Positions 1 through 8,642 of a DNA stretch of 57,516 nucleotides are shown piece after piece. The stretch is from DASUMP01 sp036277635 (lineage in GTDB: Bacteria; Actinomycetota; Acidimicrobiia; IMCC26256; PALSA-610), in NCBI GenBank assembly GCA_036277635.1, contig DASUMP010000067.1, positions 1 through 57,516 of the forward strand, written 5' to 3'. Below the pieces are notes generated by a model, which searched no databases, was not told the origin of the DNA, and saw nothing but the letters and a program-made list of their open reading frames with translations. The translations under genes and the position numbers were made by a program. Every line of letters begins with the position of its first letter. Position 1 is the first letter of the stretch.

Positions 1-2040
1 CGCGCCGGGCGGGAGCACGACCACGGTGAACGGCTCCTCGACGAGCGCCGGACCGGTGATCGACGCGCCGGGCGCGAGGCGGGTGCCGTCGTAGACGGGC
101 GTGTCGAACCACGCGCCGGTCGGCTCGCCGGGGTGCGGCGCGAAGTACGCCGAGCGACTCCCGGTGCGCGCGCCCGCGGCGTCGCCCACGTCGCCGGTCT
201 CGGCCAAGTGTCCGGGCTTGGGTGTGCGACCCCGCGCGATCACACGCACGCCCCGCAGCAGCGGTTGCTGCGAGCGGAAGCAGAACCCGCGCTCGGTCTC
301 GTGCTGGTCGTGGAACCGCTGCGCGAGATCGAGCAGCCCGCCTTCGTCGAGCTGTTCGCCCTCGGGAACGGGCACGCTCATGTCGAAGTTCTGCCCCGGG
401 TAGCACATCTGCGCGAACAGCGATGTCTCCATGTCGGCGTCGGGGAGTCCCGCGGGCGCGAGCTCTTTCGCCGACTCTTGCGCGAGGTCGGCCATCAACG
501 TGCGCACCCGTCGGAGATCGACCTGCGACAGCGGTGTCACGTACGAGCGCACCAGGTCGACCACGTAGTCGGCGACCAGCACGCCGAGCGCGGAGAACGC
601 GGGCGCGGCCTTCGGCACGAGGATGCGACGGATGCCGAGCTCGAGCGCGATCGGACACGCGTGCACCGCACCGTTGCCGCCGTACGCGATCAACGCGAGG
701 TCGCGCGCGTCGGCGCCGTGACCGGCGAGCACCTTGCGGGTCGCGTTCGCCATGTTCGCGTTCACGATGCGCTGGATGCCCCACGCGGCCTCGTCGACCG
801 TGAGACCCAAAGGCTCGGCGACGTCGCGTGCGATCGCGACACGCGCGGCGTCGACGTCGAGGGTCATGCGCCCGGCCGCGAACCCCGACACCGGGAGGTA
901 GCCGAGCACGGCGTCGGCGTCGGTGACCGTGGGGGCGACACCGCCGCGCCCGTACGACACGGGTCCGGGCTGCGATCCGGCCGACTCCGGACCGACCAGC
1001 AGCGCGCCCTGGCGCACTCGCGCGATCGAGCCGCCGCCCGCGCCGACGCTCTGCACGTCGACCATCGGCAGCCCGATGTAGTAGCGGTAGCGCCAGTTCC
1101 AGTCGGTCTTGATCTCGGGTCGGCCGTGGCGCACGAGGCAGATGTCGAAGCTGGTACCGCCCATGTCGACCGCGACGAAGTCGCCCACGCCACCGGCCTG
1201 CGCGGCGAGCGCGGAACCCATGACGCCGCCGGTCGGCCCCGACGCGAGCAACGTGACCGCGCGCCGGGCGACGTACTCGGGCGGCATGACGCCGCCGGTC
1301 GACTGCATGATGAGCAGCGGCCCTCCGTAGCCAGAGCGGCGCAGCTTCTCCTGGAGACGGCCGACGTAGTGCGCGATCTTCGGCGCGACGTACGCGTTCA
1401 CGAGCGTGGTGGAGACGCGTTCGAATTCGGGCCCGCGCGGCATCACCTCGTGCGAGAGCGACACGTGTTCCACGTCGGGGAACTCCTCGCGGATGATCTC
1501 GAGCGTGCGCCGCTCGTGCGCGGGGTTCACGAACGAGAAGAGGTACATCACCGCGATCGATCGCACGCCCAACGCCTGGAGACGCCGCACGCCGCGCCGC
1601 ACCGCGTCTTCGTCGAGCGGCCGCACGACCTCGCCGTCGAACGCGACGCGTTCGGGGATCGCGATGCGCGCCCGCCGGCGCGCGATCGGGACGGGACCCG
1701 GCGCGTTCGGGTCCCAGATCTCTTCCTTGTGGCACCGGCGCAGCTCGATCTCGTCGCGGTGCCCTTCGGTGACGAGCAGACCGGTCGGCGCGCCGTTCAT
1801 CTCGATCATCGTGTTGTCGGCGGTCGTGGTGCCGTGTACGAGGATCTCGAGCTGCGCGCACAGCTCGGCGAGCCCGAGTCCGAACCGATCAGCGAGCTGC
1901 TCGAGGCCGTGCATCACGCCGGTCGACTGGTCGTCGAGGGTGGTGGGCGTCTTGTCGAGCACGACCTCGCCGCTCGGCGTGACGCAGATGATGTCGGTGA
2001 ACGTGCCGCCGACGTCGACGCCGACGCGGTACCCGCTCAT
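1..2040 (-). CDS. hyuA: HyuA-type hydantoinase/oxoprolinase subunit A, 3' end cut by window
   Basis: This is the ATP-binding subunit of the N-methylhydantoinase / 5-oxoprolinase / acetone carboxylase family, which with HyuB opens cyclic amides in an ATP-dependent hydrolysis. The product begins MSGYRVGVDVGGTFTDIIC, the actin-like phosphate-binding signature GVDVGGTFTD of the family. The last visible residues, around ITGPALVEEPFTVVVLPPGA, match the family's C-terminal end, so of a usual 690-700 residues only some 10-20 are missing past position 1. The ATG at 2040-2038 overlaps the stop of hyuB by four bases (ATGA), indicating translational coupling. The substrate cannot be read from sequence; hydantoins, 5-oxoproline or a related lactam are all possible. 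Confidence 0.9.
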   Translation of the reverse strand, partial: MSGYRVGVDVGGTFTDIICVTPSGEVVLDKTPTTLDDQSTGVMHGLEQLADRFGLGLAELCAQLEILVHGTTTADNTMIEMNGAPTGLLVTEGHRDEIELRRCHKEEIWDPNAPGPVPIARRRARIAIPERVAFDGEVVRPLDEDAVRRGVRRLQALGVRSIAVMYLFSFVNPAHERRTLEIIREEFPDVEHVSLSHEVMPRGPEFERVSTTLVNAYVAPKIAHYVGRLQEKLRRSGYGGPLLIMQSTGGVMPPEYVARRAVTLLASGPTGGVMGSALAAQAGGVGDFVAVDMGGTSFDICLVRHGRPEIKTDWNWRYRYYIGLPMVDVQSVGAGGGSIARVRQGALLVGPESAGSQPGPVSYGRGGVAPTVTDADAVLGYLPVSGFAAGRMTLDVDAARVAIARDVAEPLGLTVDEAAWGIQRIVNANMANATRKVLAGHGADARDLALIAYGGNGAVHACPIALELGIRRILVPKAAPAFSALGVLVADYVVDLVRSYVTPLSQVDLRRVRTLMADLAQESAKELAPAGLPDADMETSLFAQMCYPGQNFDMSVPVPEGEQLDEGGLLDLAQRFHDQHETERGFCFRSQQPLLRGVRVIARGRTPKPGHLAETGDVGDAAGARTGSRSAYFAPHPGEPTGAWFDTPVYDGTRLAPGASITGPALVEEPFTVVVLPPGA

Positions 2041-3869
2041 CCTTGCGCGCGCTCCTCGCGCCGTCGGCGGCGCAACGCGTCGGTGGCGTCGGCATCGACG
2101 GCGAGCGTCAGGTCGTCGAGCGAGCCGGTGAGCACGACGCCGTAGTCGCGCGCCGCGCCGTCGACGCTCACGTACTCGTCGAGCACGTCGTCGAGCACCG
2201 CCTGCGGGTCGCGCTCGAGCGCGTCGCCCCAACCGCCCCCGCCGCCGTAGTCGTACATGATGCGCTCACCGGCGGCGATCGGCACCCAGTTCGCGGTGTG
2301 CTCCACCCGGAACGGGTCGTCGCTGCCGTAGCGGATGACCATCTCGTTCGGGGAGCCCGGCGCGCCGCCACAGATACCCGGCATCGGGTACTTCATGCCG
2401 ACGACGTACGTGTACACCTTCGCGTCGACGCGCACTTCTTTCTCGTAGTGGCTCCCGCAGATGCCGCGCCACTGGCCCGCGCCGCCCGAGTCGGTGCGGT
2501 AGTCGCGGCTCCACTGGATGTGTGGGTACAGGCTCTCGTTCATCTCCGCGGTCGCCTTCCACAGGTTCCCGAAGGAGGCGTTGAGCGCGCCCCACGCGTC
2601 CATGCCCTTCGACGCGTTGCACCACCCGGCGTACACCTCGGCCGAGTGGTCGGTGAACGACTGACCGGTGCGGGGATCGGTGCCGACGATGATCGTGGGG
2701 ATGCCGGTCTTGTAGGTCTGGGGCACGGCGCGGTCGGGGAGCACGTGCTGGAGCGCGACCGCGATCACCTCGCCGACGTCGGCGCCGGGGTGGTGGGTCC
2801 CCGCGCTCACGGGCTTGCCCGGCTCGGGGTTCAGCACGCATCCGGGCGGCACCACGAGCTGGATCTGCTCGAAGAACCCTTCGTTCTTCGGGATCTCGGG
2901 GTCCATCATCGAGGCGATCTGACCGACCGTGTAGCCGCGGGTGTTGCCGAACGTCGACCACGCTTGGATCTCGGGGCGCGTGTCGCTGCCGGTGAAGTCG
3001 ATCGTGAGCGCGTCGCCGTCGACGGTGATCTTCACATGGAGGTGGATGTCGGGGTTCGCGAGCGGGTCGTGGTCGACGTACGCGTCGGCTTCGTACACGC
3101 CGTCGGGCCACGACGCGACCTCTTCGCGGAAGCGCTTCGCGGCGTAGTCGATCATGTAGTCGACCGACTCCTCGACGATCGATGTGCTGTAACGCTCGAT
3201 GATCTCACCGAGACGGCGGGCGCCGAGCTGCGCGGCGCCGATCTGCGCGCGCAGGTCGCCGATGTAGCTCGGGATGCGGTTGTTCACCTGCAGCGCGTAG
3301 AGGATGTCGCGTCGTTCGGTGCCGCGGTCGAGGACCTTCACGACCGGCCACCGCACGCCTTCGCCCCAGATGTCGGTCGCCGTGACGTTGTAGCCGCCGG
3401 GCACGCCGCCGCCGGTGTCGCCGTGGTGGCACTGGATGCTCGCGATGAGGACCATCCGTCGCGTGCCCGAACCGTCGTCGGCGAAGACCGGGGCGAACAC
3501 GTTGTAGTCGGGGAGGTGGCCGCCGCCGTGGTACGGATCGTTGGCGACGAACACGTCGCCTTCGTGGAACTCGTCGACGCCGAGGAAGTCGAGCGCGAAG
3601 CGCACCGGCAGCGTGGAGGTGAGCATGAACTGCGGGATGCCGACCGACAGCGCGGCGAGCCGGCCGCGCGCGTCGAGGATCGTGGCGTTGCGCTCGTTGC
3701 TCTGGTTCAGGATCGGCGTCGTGGCGGTGCGCGACACGTAGGTGGCCATCTCGAAGCAGATGGTCTCCATCGCGCCCCGCACGACCTCGGCGGTGACCGG
3801 GTCGACGGTGGGGGTCTCGGAGATGCGACCACGACTGCCGGCGAGCCGGACCAGATCGACGTTCGTCAT
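2037..3869 (-). CDS. hyuB: HyuB-type hydantoinase/oxoprolinase subunit B
   Basis: This is the second subunit of the hydantoinase/oxoprolinase family, 610 residues, close to the usual length. The family motif NDPYHGGGHLPD lies at residues 110-121, after a conserved N-terminal block (DPVTAEVVRGAMETICFEM). It should form a heteromer with the downstream HyuA and supply part of the active site for ATP-dependent ring opening. The ATG at 3869 has a purine-rich GAGGGGGAA ribosome site about six bases upstream. The two genes form an operon with a 4-base overlap. A palindromic operator (3892-3907) and a TACACT -10 element (3915-3910, minus strand) lie just upstream, so expression is probably repressed without inducer. 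Family assignment is firm; substrate is unknown. Confidence 0.92.
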   Translation of the reverse strand: MTNVDLVRLAGSRGRISETPTVDPVTAEVVRGAMETICFEMATYVSRTATTPILNQSNERNATILDARGRLAALSVGIPQFMLTSTLPVRFALDFLGVDEFHEGDVFVANDPYHGGGHLPDYNVFAPVFADDGSGTRRMVLIASIQCHHGDTGGGVPGGYNVTATDIWGEGVRWPVVKVLDRGTERRDILYALQVNNRIPSYIGDLRAQIGAAQLGARRLGEIIERYSTSIVEESVDYMIDYAAKRFREEVASWPDGVYEADAYVDHDPLANPDIHLHVKITVDGDALTIDFTGSDTRPEIQAWSTFGNTRGYTVGQIASMMDPEIPKNEGFFEQIQLVVPPGCVLNPEPGKPVSAGTHHPGADVGEVIAVALQHVLPDRAVPQTYKTGIPTIIVGTDPRTGQSFTDHSAEVYAGWCNASKGMDAWGALNASFGNLWKATAEMNESLYPHIQWSRDYRTDSGGAGQWRGICGSHYEKEVRVDAKVYTYVVGMKYPMPGICGGAPGSPNEMVIRYGSDDPFRVEHTANWVPIAAGERIMYDYGGGGGWGDALERDPQAVLDDVLDEYVSVDGAARDYGVVLTGSLDDLTLAVDADATDALRRRRREERAQG

Positions 3870-3891
3870 GGCTGTTCCCCCTCGCCGGAAC

Positions 3892-3907
3892 CTGACGCCG
3901 GTGTCAG
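3892..3907. promoter_or_regulatory. Palindromic operator CTGAC-N6-GTCAG, copy 1 (hyuBA)
   Basis: The arms CTGAC and GTCAG are perfect inverted repeats around GCCGGT. On the minus strand a TACACT -10 box (3915-3910) comes immediately before, so the palindrome covers the expected transcription start of hyuBA, a typical repressor position. The same palindrome recurs at 16182, 31745, 47429 and, with one change, 52790. Confidence 0.6.
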
Positions 3908-3935
3908 CGAGTGTAGATCCGCCCGCCCCGACGGC

Positions 3936-4664
3936 TCAGCCGCGTGCCCACAACCGCTCGAGCGCGGCGGCACTCGCCGCGGGCTCTCGGTACGGCCACC
4001 AGTGTCCGCACTCGAACACCACCAGCTCGGCGTGCAGCCGCTGCGCGAGTCGCTCGCTGAACGCGGTGGTGACATACGTGTCGCCCCGGCCCCACAGCAC
4101 GAGGGCGGGGAACCGCCCACCGACCGCATCGACCGCCGGCTGCCACTCGGCGCCCACGGTCACCGCGGAGCGGTACAGCGACAGGATGCACCGCTTCATC
4201 GTGTCGTCGACGGCGGCCGAGGCCTCCGCCGCCGCTTCGGCGTCGACCTCGGTGGTCAGGAAGGCCGACAACGCCTCGGGGGTCATCGCGTCCATCACGT
4301 GCTCGCCGACGCCGGGCGTCTGCCACAGCTGGGCCATCTCGTGCCAGGTGTACTGCTCGTCGACCGGGCACCCGCCGAGCGCGACGGTGCGCACGAGCTC
4401 GGGGCGCAGCGATGCGACCCGCTGCACGAGGTTGCCGCCCCAGTCGTGACCGACGAGGTCGACGGGGCCGTCGGCGGCGAGGCGCTCGACCTCGGTGGTG
4501 AGCCACGCCGCGTACGCCTCCTTCGTCGCGTCGAAGCCGTCGGGGACCGGCGCGCCGAAGCCAGGTAGGTCGACGGCGACGACGTCGTCGCGACCGAGCT
4601 CGGCGCGGATGCGATTCCACACCCGGTGCGTGTCGGGGACGCCGTGGACGAACAACGCGGTCAT
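3936..4664 (-). CDS. Alpha/beta hydrolase, epoxide hydrolase/haloalkane dehalogenase-like
   Basis: This 242-residue alpha/beta hydrolase has an aspartate nucleophile: GHDWGG places Asp74 at the nucleophile elbow, as in epoxide hydrolases and haloalkane dehalogenases, rather than the serine of esterases. The oxyanion loop HGVPD is at residues 7-11. The likely acid is Asp195 (GRGDTYV) and the histidine His221 (CGHWWP). It should hydrolyse an epoxide or a carbon-halogen bond through an alkyl-enzyme ester in the cytoplasm. A minus-strand TAGCGT -10 box (4677-4672) lies seven bases before the ATG, so the mRNA is probably leaderless. It diverges from the ABC-F gene. Which of the two activities applies cannot be told from the motifs. 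Confidence 0.85.
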   Translation of the reverse strand: MTALFVHGVPDTHRVWNRIRAELGRDDVVAVDLPGFGAPVPDGFDATKEAYAAWLTTEVERLAADGPVDLVGHDWGGNLVQRVASLRPELVRTVALGGCPVDEQYTWHEMAQLWQTPGVGEHVMDAMTPEALSAFLTTEVDAEAAAEASAAVDDTMKRCILSLYRSAVTVGAEWQPAVDAVGGRFPALVLWGRGDTYVTTAFSERLAQRLHAELVVFECGHWWPYREPAASAAALERLWARG

Positions 4665-4671
4665 CGGGGCG

Positions 4672-4689
4672 ACGCTATCCCGCTAGGGT
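4672..4689. promoter_or_regulatory. Divergent promoter pair, hydrolase (-) and ABC-F leader (+)
   Basis: A TAGCGT -10 element reads leftward at 4677-4672, seven bases before the hydrolase ATG. A TAGGGT element reads rightward at 4684-4689, seven bases before the leader GTG at 4697. Both spacings fit leaderless starts typical of actinobacteria. No clear -35 boxes are seen. Confidence 0.5.
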
Positions 4690-4696
4690 CGACGGC

Positions 4697-4708
4697 GTGC
4701 TCGGCTGA
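4697..4708 (+). promoter_or_regulatory. Possible three-codon leader peptide (GTG CTC GGC TGA)
   Basis: A GTG start lies seven bases after the TAGGGT -10 box, followed by CTC, GGC and TGA. It encodes Met-Leu-Gly and would be read by a leaderless ribosome. Its stop codon falls inside the left arm (4704-4711) of a stem that pairs with the ABC-F start codon, the arrangement expected of a translational attenuator. Chance occurrence of so short a frame is quite possible. Confidence 0.3.
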
Positions 4709-4761
4709 CACTCGGTCCATACGCCCCGTTCCCGCGTTCCCGGCAGGTGTGCTGTGTCAGC
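4704..4761 (+). promoter_or_regulatory. Long-range stem sequestering the ABC-F start codon
   Basis: GCTGACAC at 4704-4711 is the exact reverse complement of GTGTCAGC at 4754-4761, and the right arm begins with the GTG start of the ABC-F gene. Outside the eight paired bases, C4702-G4763 and two G-U pairs can extend the stem. The loop is 42 bases. Folded, it would hide the start codon; a ribosome on the leader codons at 4697-4708 would open it. Confidence 0.4.
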
Positions 4762-6421
4762 TGGTTCCGCGACGCTCGTCGCCCGCGAAGTCTCGAAGTC
4801 GTTCGGTTCACGCGTCGTCCTCGATCGCGTCTCGGTGCGGATCGGCCCGCGCACGCGTCTCGGGATCGTCGCGCCGAACGGCACCGGCAAGAGCACGTTG
4901 CTGCGCCTCCTCGCGGGGATCGACACCCCCGACGCGGGTTCGATCGTGCTCGCCCCGTCGAGCGCCACGGTCGGCTACCTCCCGCAGGAGCCCGACCGCA
5001 GCGCCACCGAGACGGTGCACGACTATCTCGCGCGGCGCACGAGTGTGGCGGCCGCGGAAGCGGCGTTCGCCGCGGCGAGCGACGCGCTGGCGCGCGGAGC
5101 CGACGGCGCCGACGACGCGTACGCGGTCGCGCTCGACCAGTACCTCGCGCTCGGCGCCGCCGACTTCGAGAGCCGGGTCGGGGAGGTGTGCGCAGATCTC
5201 GCGCTCCCCGCCGACGTCGTCGACCTGCCCACCGGCGCGCTGTCGGGAGGACAAGCGGCGCGCGTCTCGTTGGCGGCGATCCTCCTCGCTCGCTTCGACA
5301 TCTTCTTGCTCGACGAGCCGACGAACGATCTCGACTTCGCCGGCCTCGAACGTCTCGAGTGGTTCCTCGACGACCTCCCCGGCGGTGTGGTGATCGTGTC
5401 GCACGACCGCGCGTTCCTCGACCGGACGATCGACGAGGTGCTCGAGCTCGACGAGCACTCGCACCAGGGCGCGCTGTACGCGGGTGGTTGGTCGGCCTAC
5501 GTCGACGAGCGAGCGACCGCGCGTCGACACGCCGAGGAGGCGTACGCGGGCTACCAGGCCGAGCGCGCCACGCTCAGGCAGCGTGCGCAGCGGCAACGGC
5601 AGTGGGCGCAGCAGGGCGTGAAGAAGGTGAAGAAGAGCGGCGAGACCGACAAGTTCATCCGCCACTTCAACACGCAGAGCAGCCAGCACGTCGCCGCGAA
5701 GGCGAAGATCACCGACAAGGCGTTGGAGCGGCTCGAATCCCGCGCGGTGGCCAAGCCGTGGGAGGGCTGGGAGCTGCGCATGACGATCGAGTCGTCGGGG
5801 CGCAGCGGGTCGGTGGTCGGTCGCCTCGTCGGCGCGGTGGTGCGGCGCGGATCGTTCACGCTCGGCCCGATCGATCTCGAGATCTCGGCGGGGGAGCGCG
5901 TCGCGATCCTCGGCGCGAACGGCAGCGGGAAGTCGACGCTGCTCCAGGCGCTTCTCGGGCGCCTCCCGGTCGACGAGGGTGAGGCCCGGCTGGGATCGGG
6001 GATCGTGCTCGGCGAGCTCGGCCAGGCGCGCGCCCGGTTCGACGACGCCCCCGACCTCCTCCAGGGGTTCGTCGCCGCGAGTGGACTCCTCGCGCGCGAC
6101 GCGCGGTCGTTGCTCGCGAAGTTCGGGCTCGGTGTCGAGCACGTGGGTCGACCGGCACGGGTGCTCTCACCCGGCGAACGCACGCGCGCCGAGCTCGCGC
6201 TGCTCGTTGCTCGCGGTGTGAACACGCTGGTGCTCGACGAGCCGACGAACCATCTCGATCTCCCCGCGATCGAACAGCTCGAACAGGCGCTGGAGACGTT
6301 CACCGGCACGGTGCTGCTCGTCACCCACGATCGGGCGTTCCTCGGCGCGGTCGCGACGACGCGCGTGATCGAGCTCGACGACGGCCAGATCGTCGGCGAC
6401 CACGTGACCGATCTCGGCTGA
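4754..6421 (+). CDS. ABC-F family ATP-binding protein
   Basis: This cytoplasmic protein of 555 residues carries two ABC ATPase domains and no membrane segments, as in the ABC-F family of ribosome-associated translation or antibiotic-resistance factors. Domain 1 has Walker A APNGTGKST at residues 40-48, signature LSGGQ near 162 and Walker B LLDEPTNDLD near 186. Domain 2 has GANGSGKST near 389, LSPGE near 471 and LDEPTNHLD near 493. A charged linker rich in Lys, Arg and Gln (about residues 270-330) corresponds to the family's inter-domain arm. The GTG start at 4754 gives a normal N-terminus; no strong ribosome site precedes it and the start lies in a potential stem. It may protect the ribosome or be a housekeeping EttA/Uup-like factor; the sequence does not settle which. 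Confidence 0.93.
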   Translation: MSAGSATLVAREVSKSFGSRVVLDRVSVRIGPRTRLGIVAPNGTGKSTLLRLLAGIDTPDAGSIVLAPSSATVGYLPQEPDRSATETVHDYLARRTSVAAAEAAFAAASDALARGADGADDAYAVALDQYLALGAADFESRVGEVCADLALPADVVDLPTGALSGGQAARVSLAAILLARFDIFLLDEPTNDLDFAGLERLEWFLDDLPGGVVIVSHDRAFLDRTIDEVLELDEHSHQGALYAGGWSAYVDERATARRHAEEAYAGYQAERATLRQRAQRQRQWAQQGVKKVKKSGETDKFIRHFNTQSSQHVAAKAKITDKALERLESRAVAKPWEGWELRMTIESSGRSGSVVGRLVGAVVRRGSFTLGPIDLEISAGERVAILGANGSGKSTLLQALLGRLPVDEGEARLGSGIVLGELGQARARFDDAPDLLQGFVAASGLLARDARSLLAKFGLGVEHVGRPARVLSPGERTRAELALLVARGVNTLVLDEPTNHLDLPAIEQLEQALETFTGTVLLVTHDRAFLGAVATTRVIELDDGQIVGDHVTDLG

Positions 6422-6434
6422 TCCCTTGCAGAAC

Positions 6435-7436
6435 TCAGCTCGCGAACAGGATCTCCGCGAGCCGATCGTGGTGCCATCCGGTCGTGCCGAACAGGTACTC
6501 GTCGGCCGTGGCGCGCCGCAGGAACAGGTGGAGGTCGTGCTCCCACGTGTAGCCGATCCCCCCGTGGATCTGCGCGCCGTCCTTCACCATGCGCCGCGCC
6601 GCCGCGCCGGCGGCGGCTTTCGCGACGTGGGCGGCGCGCCGCCGGTCGGGGTCGTCGGCGTCGACGGTCATCGCCGCGTACTGGACGGCGGCGGTGGCGC
6701 GTTCGAGGACCAGTGCCATCTCCGCGAGCTTGTGCTGGATCGCCTGGAACGAACCGATCGGGACGCCGAACTGGTGGCGATCTTTCGCGTAGGCGAGCGC
6801 CATGTCGAAGATGCGCCGCGCGGTGCCGACCATCTCCGCCGCGAGGGCGACGGTCGCGCGGTCGCGCCACCCGTCGAGATCGCGCGGCGCGAGCGGCGAC
6901 GACAGTCCGTCGCGATCGGGCACGGTGACCTCGGCGACGCGTCGGCTCGCGTCGACGGTCGGCACGACCCGCACGTCGAGGTCGGCGCGAGCGATGACCC
7001 GGACGGTGGGTCCTGGATCGACGACGGCGACGTGCTCGACGATGTCGGCGTCGACCACGAACGACTTCACGGGCGCGTCGTGCGGCTCGATCCGCCCCGT
7101 CGCGTCGGCGATCGCGACCGTGCCGCTCGCACCCGCCTCGACGACGTCGGCGAGGAGCGGGTGACCGCACGCCGCCAGCAACGAACCGAACAGCGCGACC
7201 GTCGGGAAGAACGGCCCCGGCGCCGCGACGTAGCCGGTCTCGAACAGCACGAGCGCGAGATCGGTCGCGGGTCCGGTGGCGAGACCGGTGAAGTCGCGCA
7301 GGTGGGTCCACAACCCGGCGCTCGCCGCGCGGTCGTCGAGGTGCGCGCGCAGCAGCGCGGGCGGACACTCGTTCGCGAGCAGCTGGCGCGCGGTGTCGCG
7401 CAACAGGTCTTGCTCGTGCGTGGTGGTGAAGTCCAT
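6435..7436 (-). CDS. Acyl-CoA dehydrogenase, short form (beta-type partner)
   Basis: A 333-residue acyl-CoA dehydrogenase family protein. The C-terminal half keeps the FAD-binding blocks DRHQFGVPIGSFQAIQHKLA and QIHGGIGYTWEHD, the latter typical of the FadE subunits in actinobacteria. The middle beta-domain is shortened, so the protein is smaller than the usual 380-400 residues. It overlaps the upstream dehydrogenase by one base (TGATG). Such paired FadE proteins are known from mycobacterial cholesterol breakdown to form alpha2beta2 heterotetramers in which one subunit provides the catalytic base. By analogy this pair should oxidise one acyl-CoA, possibly a bulky or steroid side-chain substrate; that is inference. 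Confidence 0.88.
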   Translation of the reverse strand: MDFTTTHEQDLLRDTARQLLANECPPALLRAHLDDRAASAGLWTHLRDFTGLATGPATDLALVLFETGYVAAPGPFFPTVALFGSLLAACGHPLLADVVEAGASGTVAIADATGRIEPHDAPVKSFVVDADIVEHVAVVDPGPTVRVIARADLDVRVVPTVDASRRVAEVTVPDRDGLSSPLAPRDLDGWRDRATVALAAEMVGTARRIFDMALAYAKDRHQFGVPIGSFQAIQHKLAEMALVLERATAAVQYAAMTVDADDPDRRRAAHVAKAAAGAAARRMVKDGAQIHGGIGYTWEHDLHLFLRRATADEYLFGTTGWHHDRLAEILFAS

Positions 7437-8614
7437 CAGGCGCGGGGGAGTCCGAGGACGCGCTGGGCGATGATGTTGCGTTGGATCTCTGACGTGCCGC
7501 CCGCGATCGTGTTCGCGAAGCTCACCATGAAGCTCGTGACCCAGCGGCCCGCCTCGGCACCGCGTTCGGGATCGACCACCGCACCGGACGCGCCGAGGAT
7601 CTCCATCCCGAGCTCGAACGCAGCCTTGCCCGCTTCCGAGGTGGCCATCTTCATGAACGAGTGCTCGGGCGCGGCGGCGCCCTGGGCGTACGAGGAGAAG
7701 CCCTTGTAGCCGAGCGCGCGCAGGCTCGCCGCGAGCTCGTACGTCTCGGCGATGCGGCGGCGCACGATCGGGTCGTCGGCGCGCCCGACCGCACGCGCGA
7801 GCGCCACGAGCGAGGTGACGGTCTGCTCCATGCGGGCGACGCCTTCGACCCAGAGTCCGGCGCGCTCGTGGGCGAGGGAGCCCTGCGTGATCGCCCACCC
7901 GCCGTGCAGCTCGCCGACGAGGCGGTCGCGGGGCACGACGACGTCGGTGAAGAACACCTCGGCGAAGCTCGCGTGTCCGGTGATGTGCCGCAACGGGCGC
8001 ACGTCGATGCCGGGCGAGTCCATGTCGATGACGAGCACGCTGATCCCGCGGTGCTTCGGTGCGGCCGGGTCCGTGCGCACGTAGCAGAAGCACCGCTGCG
8101 CGATCGTGGCGTAGCTCGTCCACACCTTCTGGCCGGTGACGACGAAGTGGTCGTCGTGCACCTCGGCGCGCGTCTGCAGCCCTGCGAGATCCGACCCGGC
8201 GTCGGGCTCGCTCATCCCGATGCACCAGATGTCGTCGCCGCGCACCGCCGCGGGCGCGAGCGCGCGCTGGGCGGGCGTACCGAAGTCGAGCAGGCTCGGC
8301 GCGACGATCGCGTAGCCGGGGAAGTGCCCGGAGCGGGGCATGCGCCGAGCCGCCATCTCTTCGAGGTAGACGAGCGTCTGCACCGGCGTGGCGTCGCGCC
8401 CGCCGAGCTCGGGTGGGTAGCCCGGGATCATCCACCCGTGATCGAACAGCGTGGCCTGCCACTGGCGCAACCATCCGGGCACGATCTCGTCGTCGGTCGA
8501 CCACTCACCTTGGAAGTCGCTCCCGGCGCGCGCCTGGGGAGGTGCGTGCTCGTCGAGGAACGCGCGCAGCTCGGCGCGGAACGCTTCCTCGGCGGGCCCC
8601 CAGGCGAGCTCCAT
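7436..8614 (-). CDS. Acyl-CoA dehydrogenase (alpha-type partner)
   Basis: This 392-residue acyl-CoA dehydrogenase introduces a trans-2 double bond into an acyl-CoA and passes electrons to ETF. Typical blocks are MSEPDAGSDLAGLQTRA, GQKVWTSYA, RTDPAAPKHRGIS and, at the C-terminus, GGTSEIQRNIIAQRVLGLPR. The ATG at 8614 (MELAWGPAEEAFRAEL) is preferred over one at 8644: it gives the family's normal N-terminus and lies seven bases behind a minus-strand TAGGTT box at 8627-8622. The next gene, another dehydrogenase, overlaps by one base, so the two are probably translated as partners of one complex. It diverges from the AttH-like gene across only 28 bases. Confidence 0.92.
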   Translation of the reverse strand: MELAWGPAEEAFRAELRAFLDEHAPPQARAGSDFQGEWSTDDEIVPGWLRQWQATLFDHGWMIPGYPPELGGRDATPVQTLVYLEEMAARRMPRSGHFPGYAIVAPSLLDFGTPAQRALAPAAVRGDDIWCIGMSEPDAGSDLAGLQTRAEVHDDHFVVTGQKVWTSYATIAQRCFCYVRTDPAAPKHRGISVLVIDMDSPGIDVRPLRHITGHASFAEVFFTDVVVPRDRLVGELHGGWAITQGSLAHERAGLWVEGVARMEQTVTSLVALARAVGRADDPIVRRRIAETYELAASLRALGYKGFSSYAQGAAAPEHSFMKMATSEAGKAAFELGMEILGASGAVVDPERGAEAGRWVTSFMVSFANTIAGGTSEIQRNIIAQRVLGLPRA

Positions 8615-8642
8615 GCGAGCGAACCTACCGTAGGCTGCGCGC
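8615..8642. promoter_or_regulatory. 28-base divergent promoter with two leaderless -10 boxes
   Basis: The minus-strand TAGGTT (8627-8622) lies seven bases from the dehydrogenase ATG at 8614. The plus-strand TAGGCT (8631-8636) lies six bases from the ATG at 8643. The two -10 boxes are only three bases apart, so the promoters must exclude or compete with each other. Confidence 0.55.

Noticed and set aside
2043..4568. Long open frame on the plus strand opposite hyuB and the hydrolase
   Set aside because: In 70% G+C DNA the antisense and alternative frames stay open by codon bias. Its product is a low-complexity Arg/Val/Asp/His-rich string without motifs, while the minus-strand genes have full family signatures. 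Similar frames opposite 9930-12836 and 33846-36593 are rejected for the same reason.
4704..4761. Reading the ABC-F leader arms only as another copy of the CTGAC palindrome
   Set aside because: The half sites are 46 bases apart, far from the six-base spacing of the other copies. The RNA stem is the simpler reading, though the similarity is noted in the finding.
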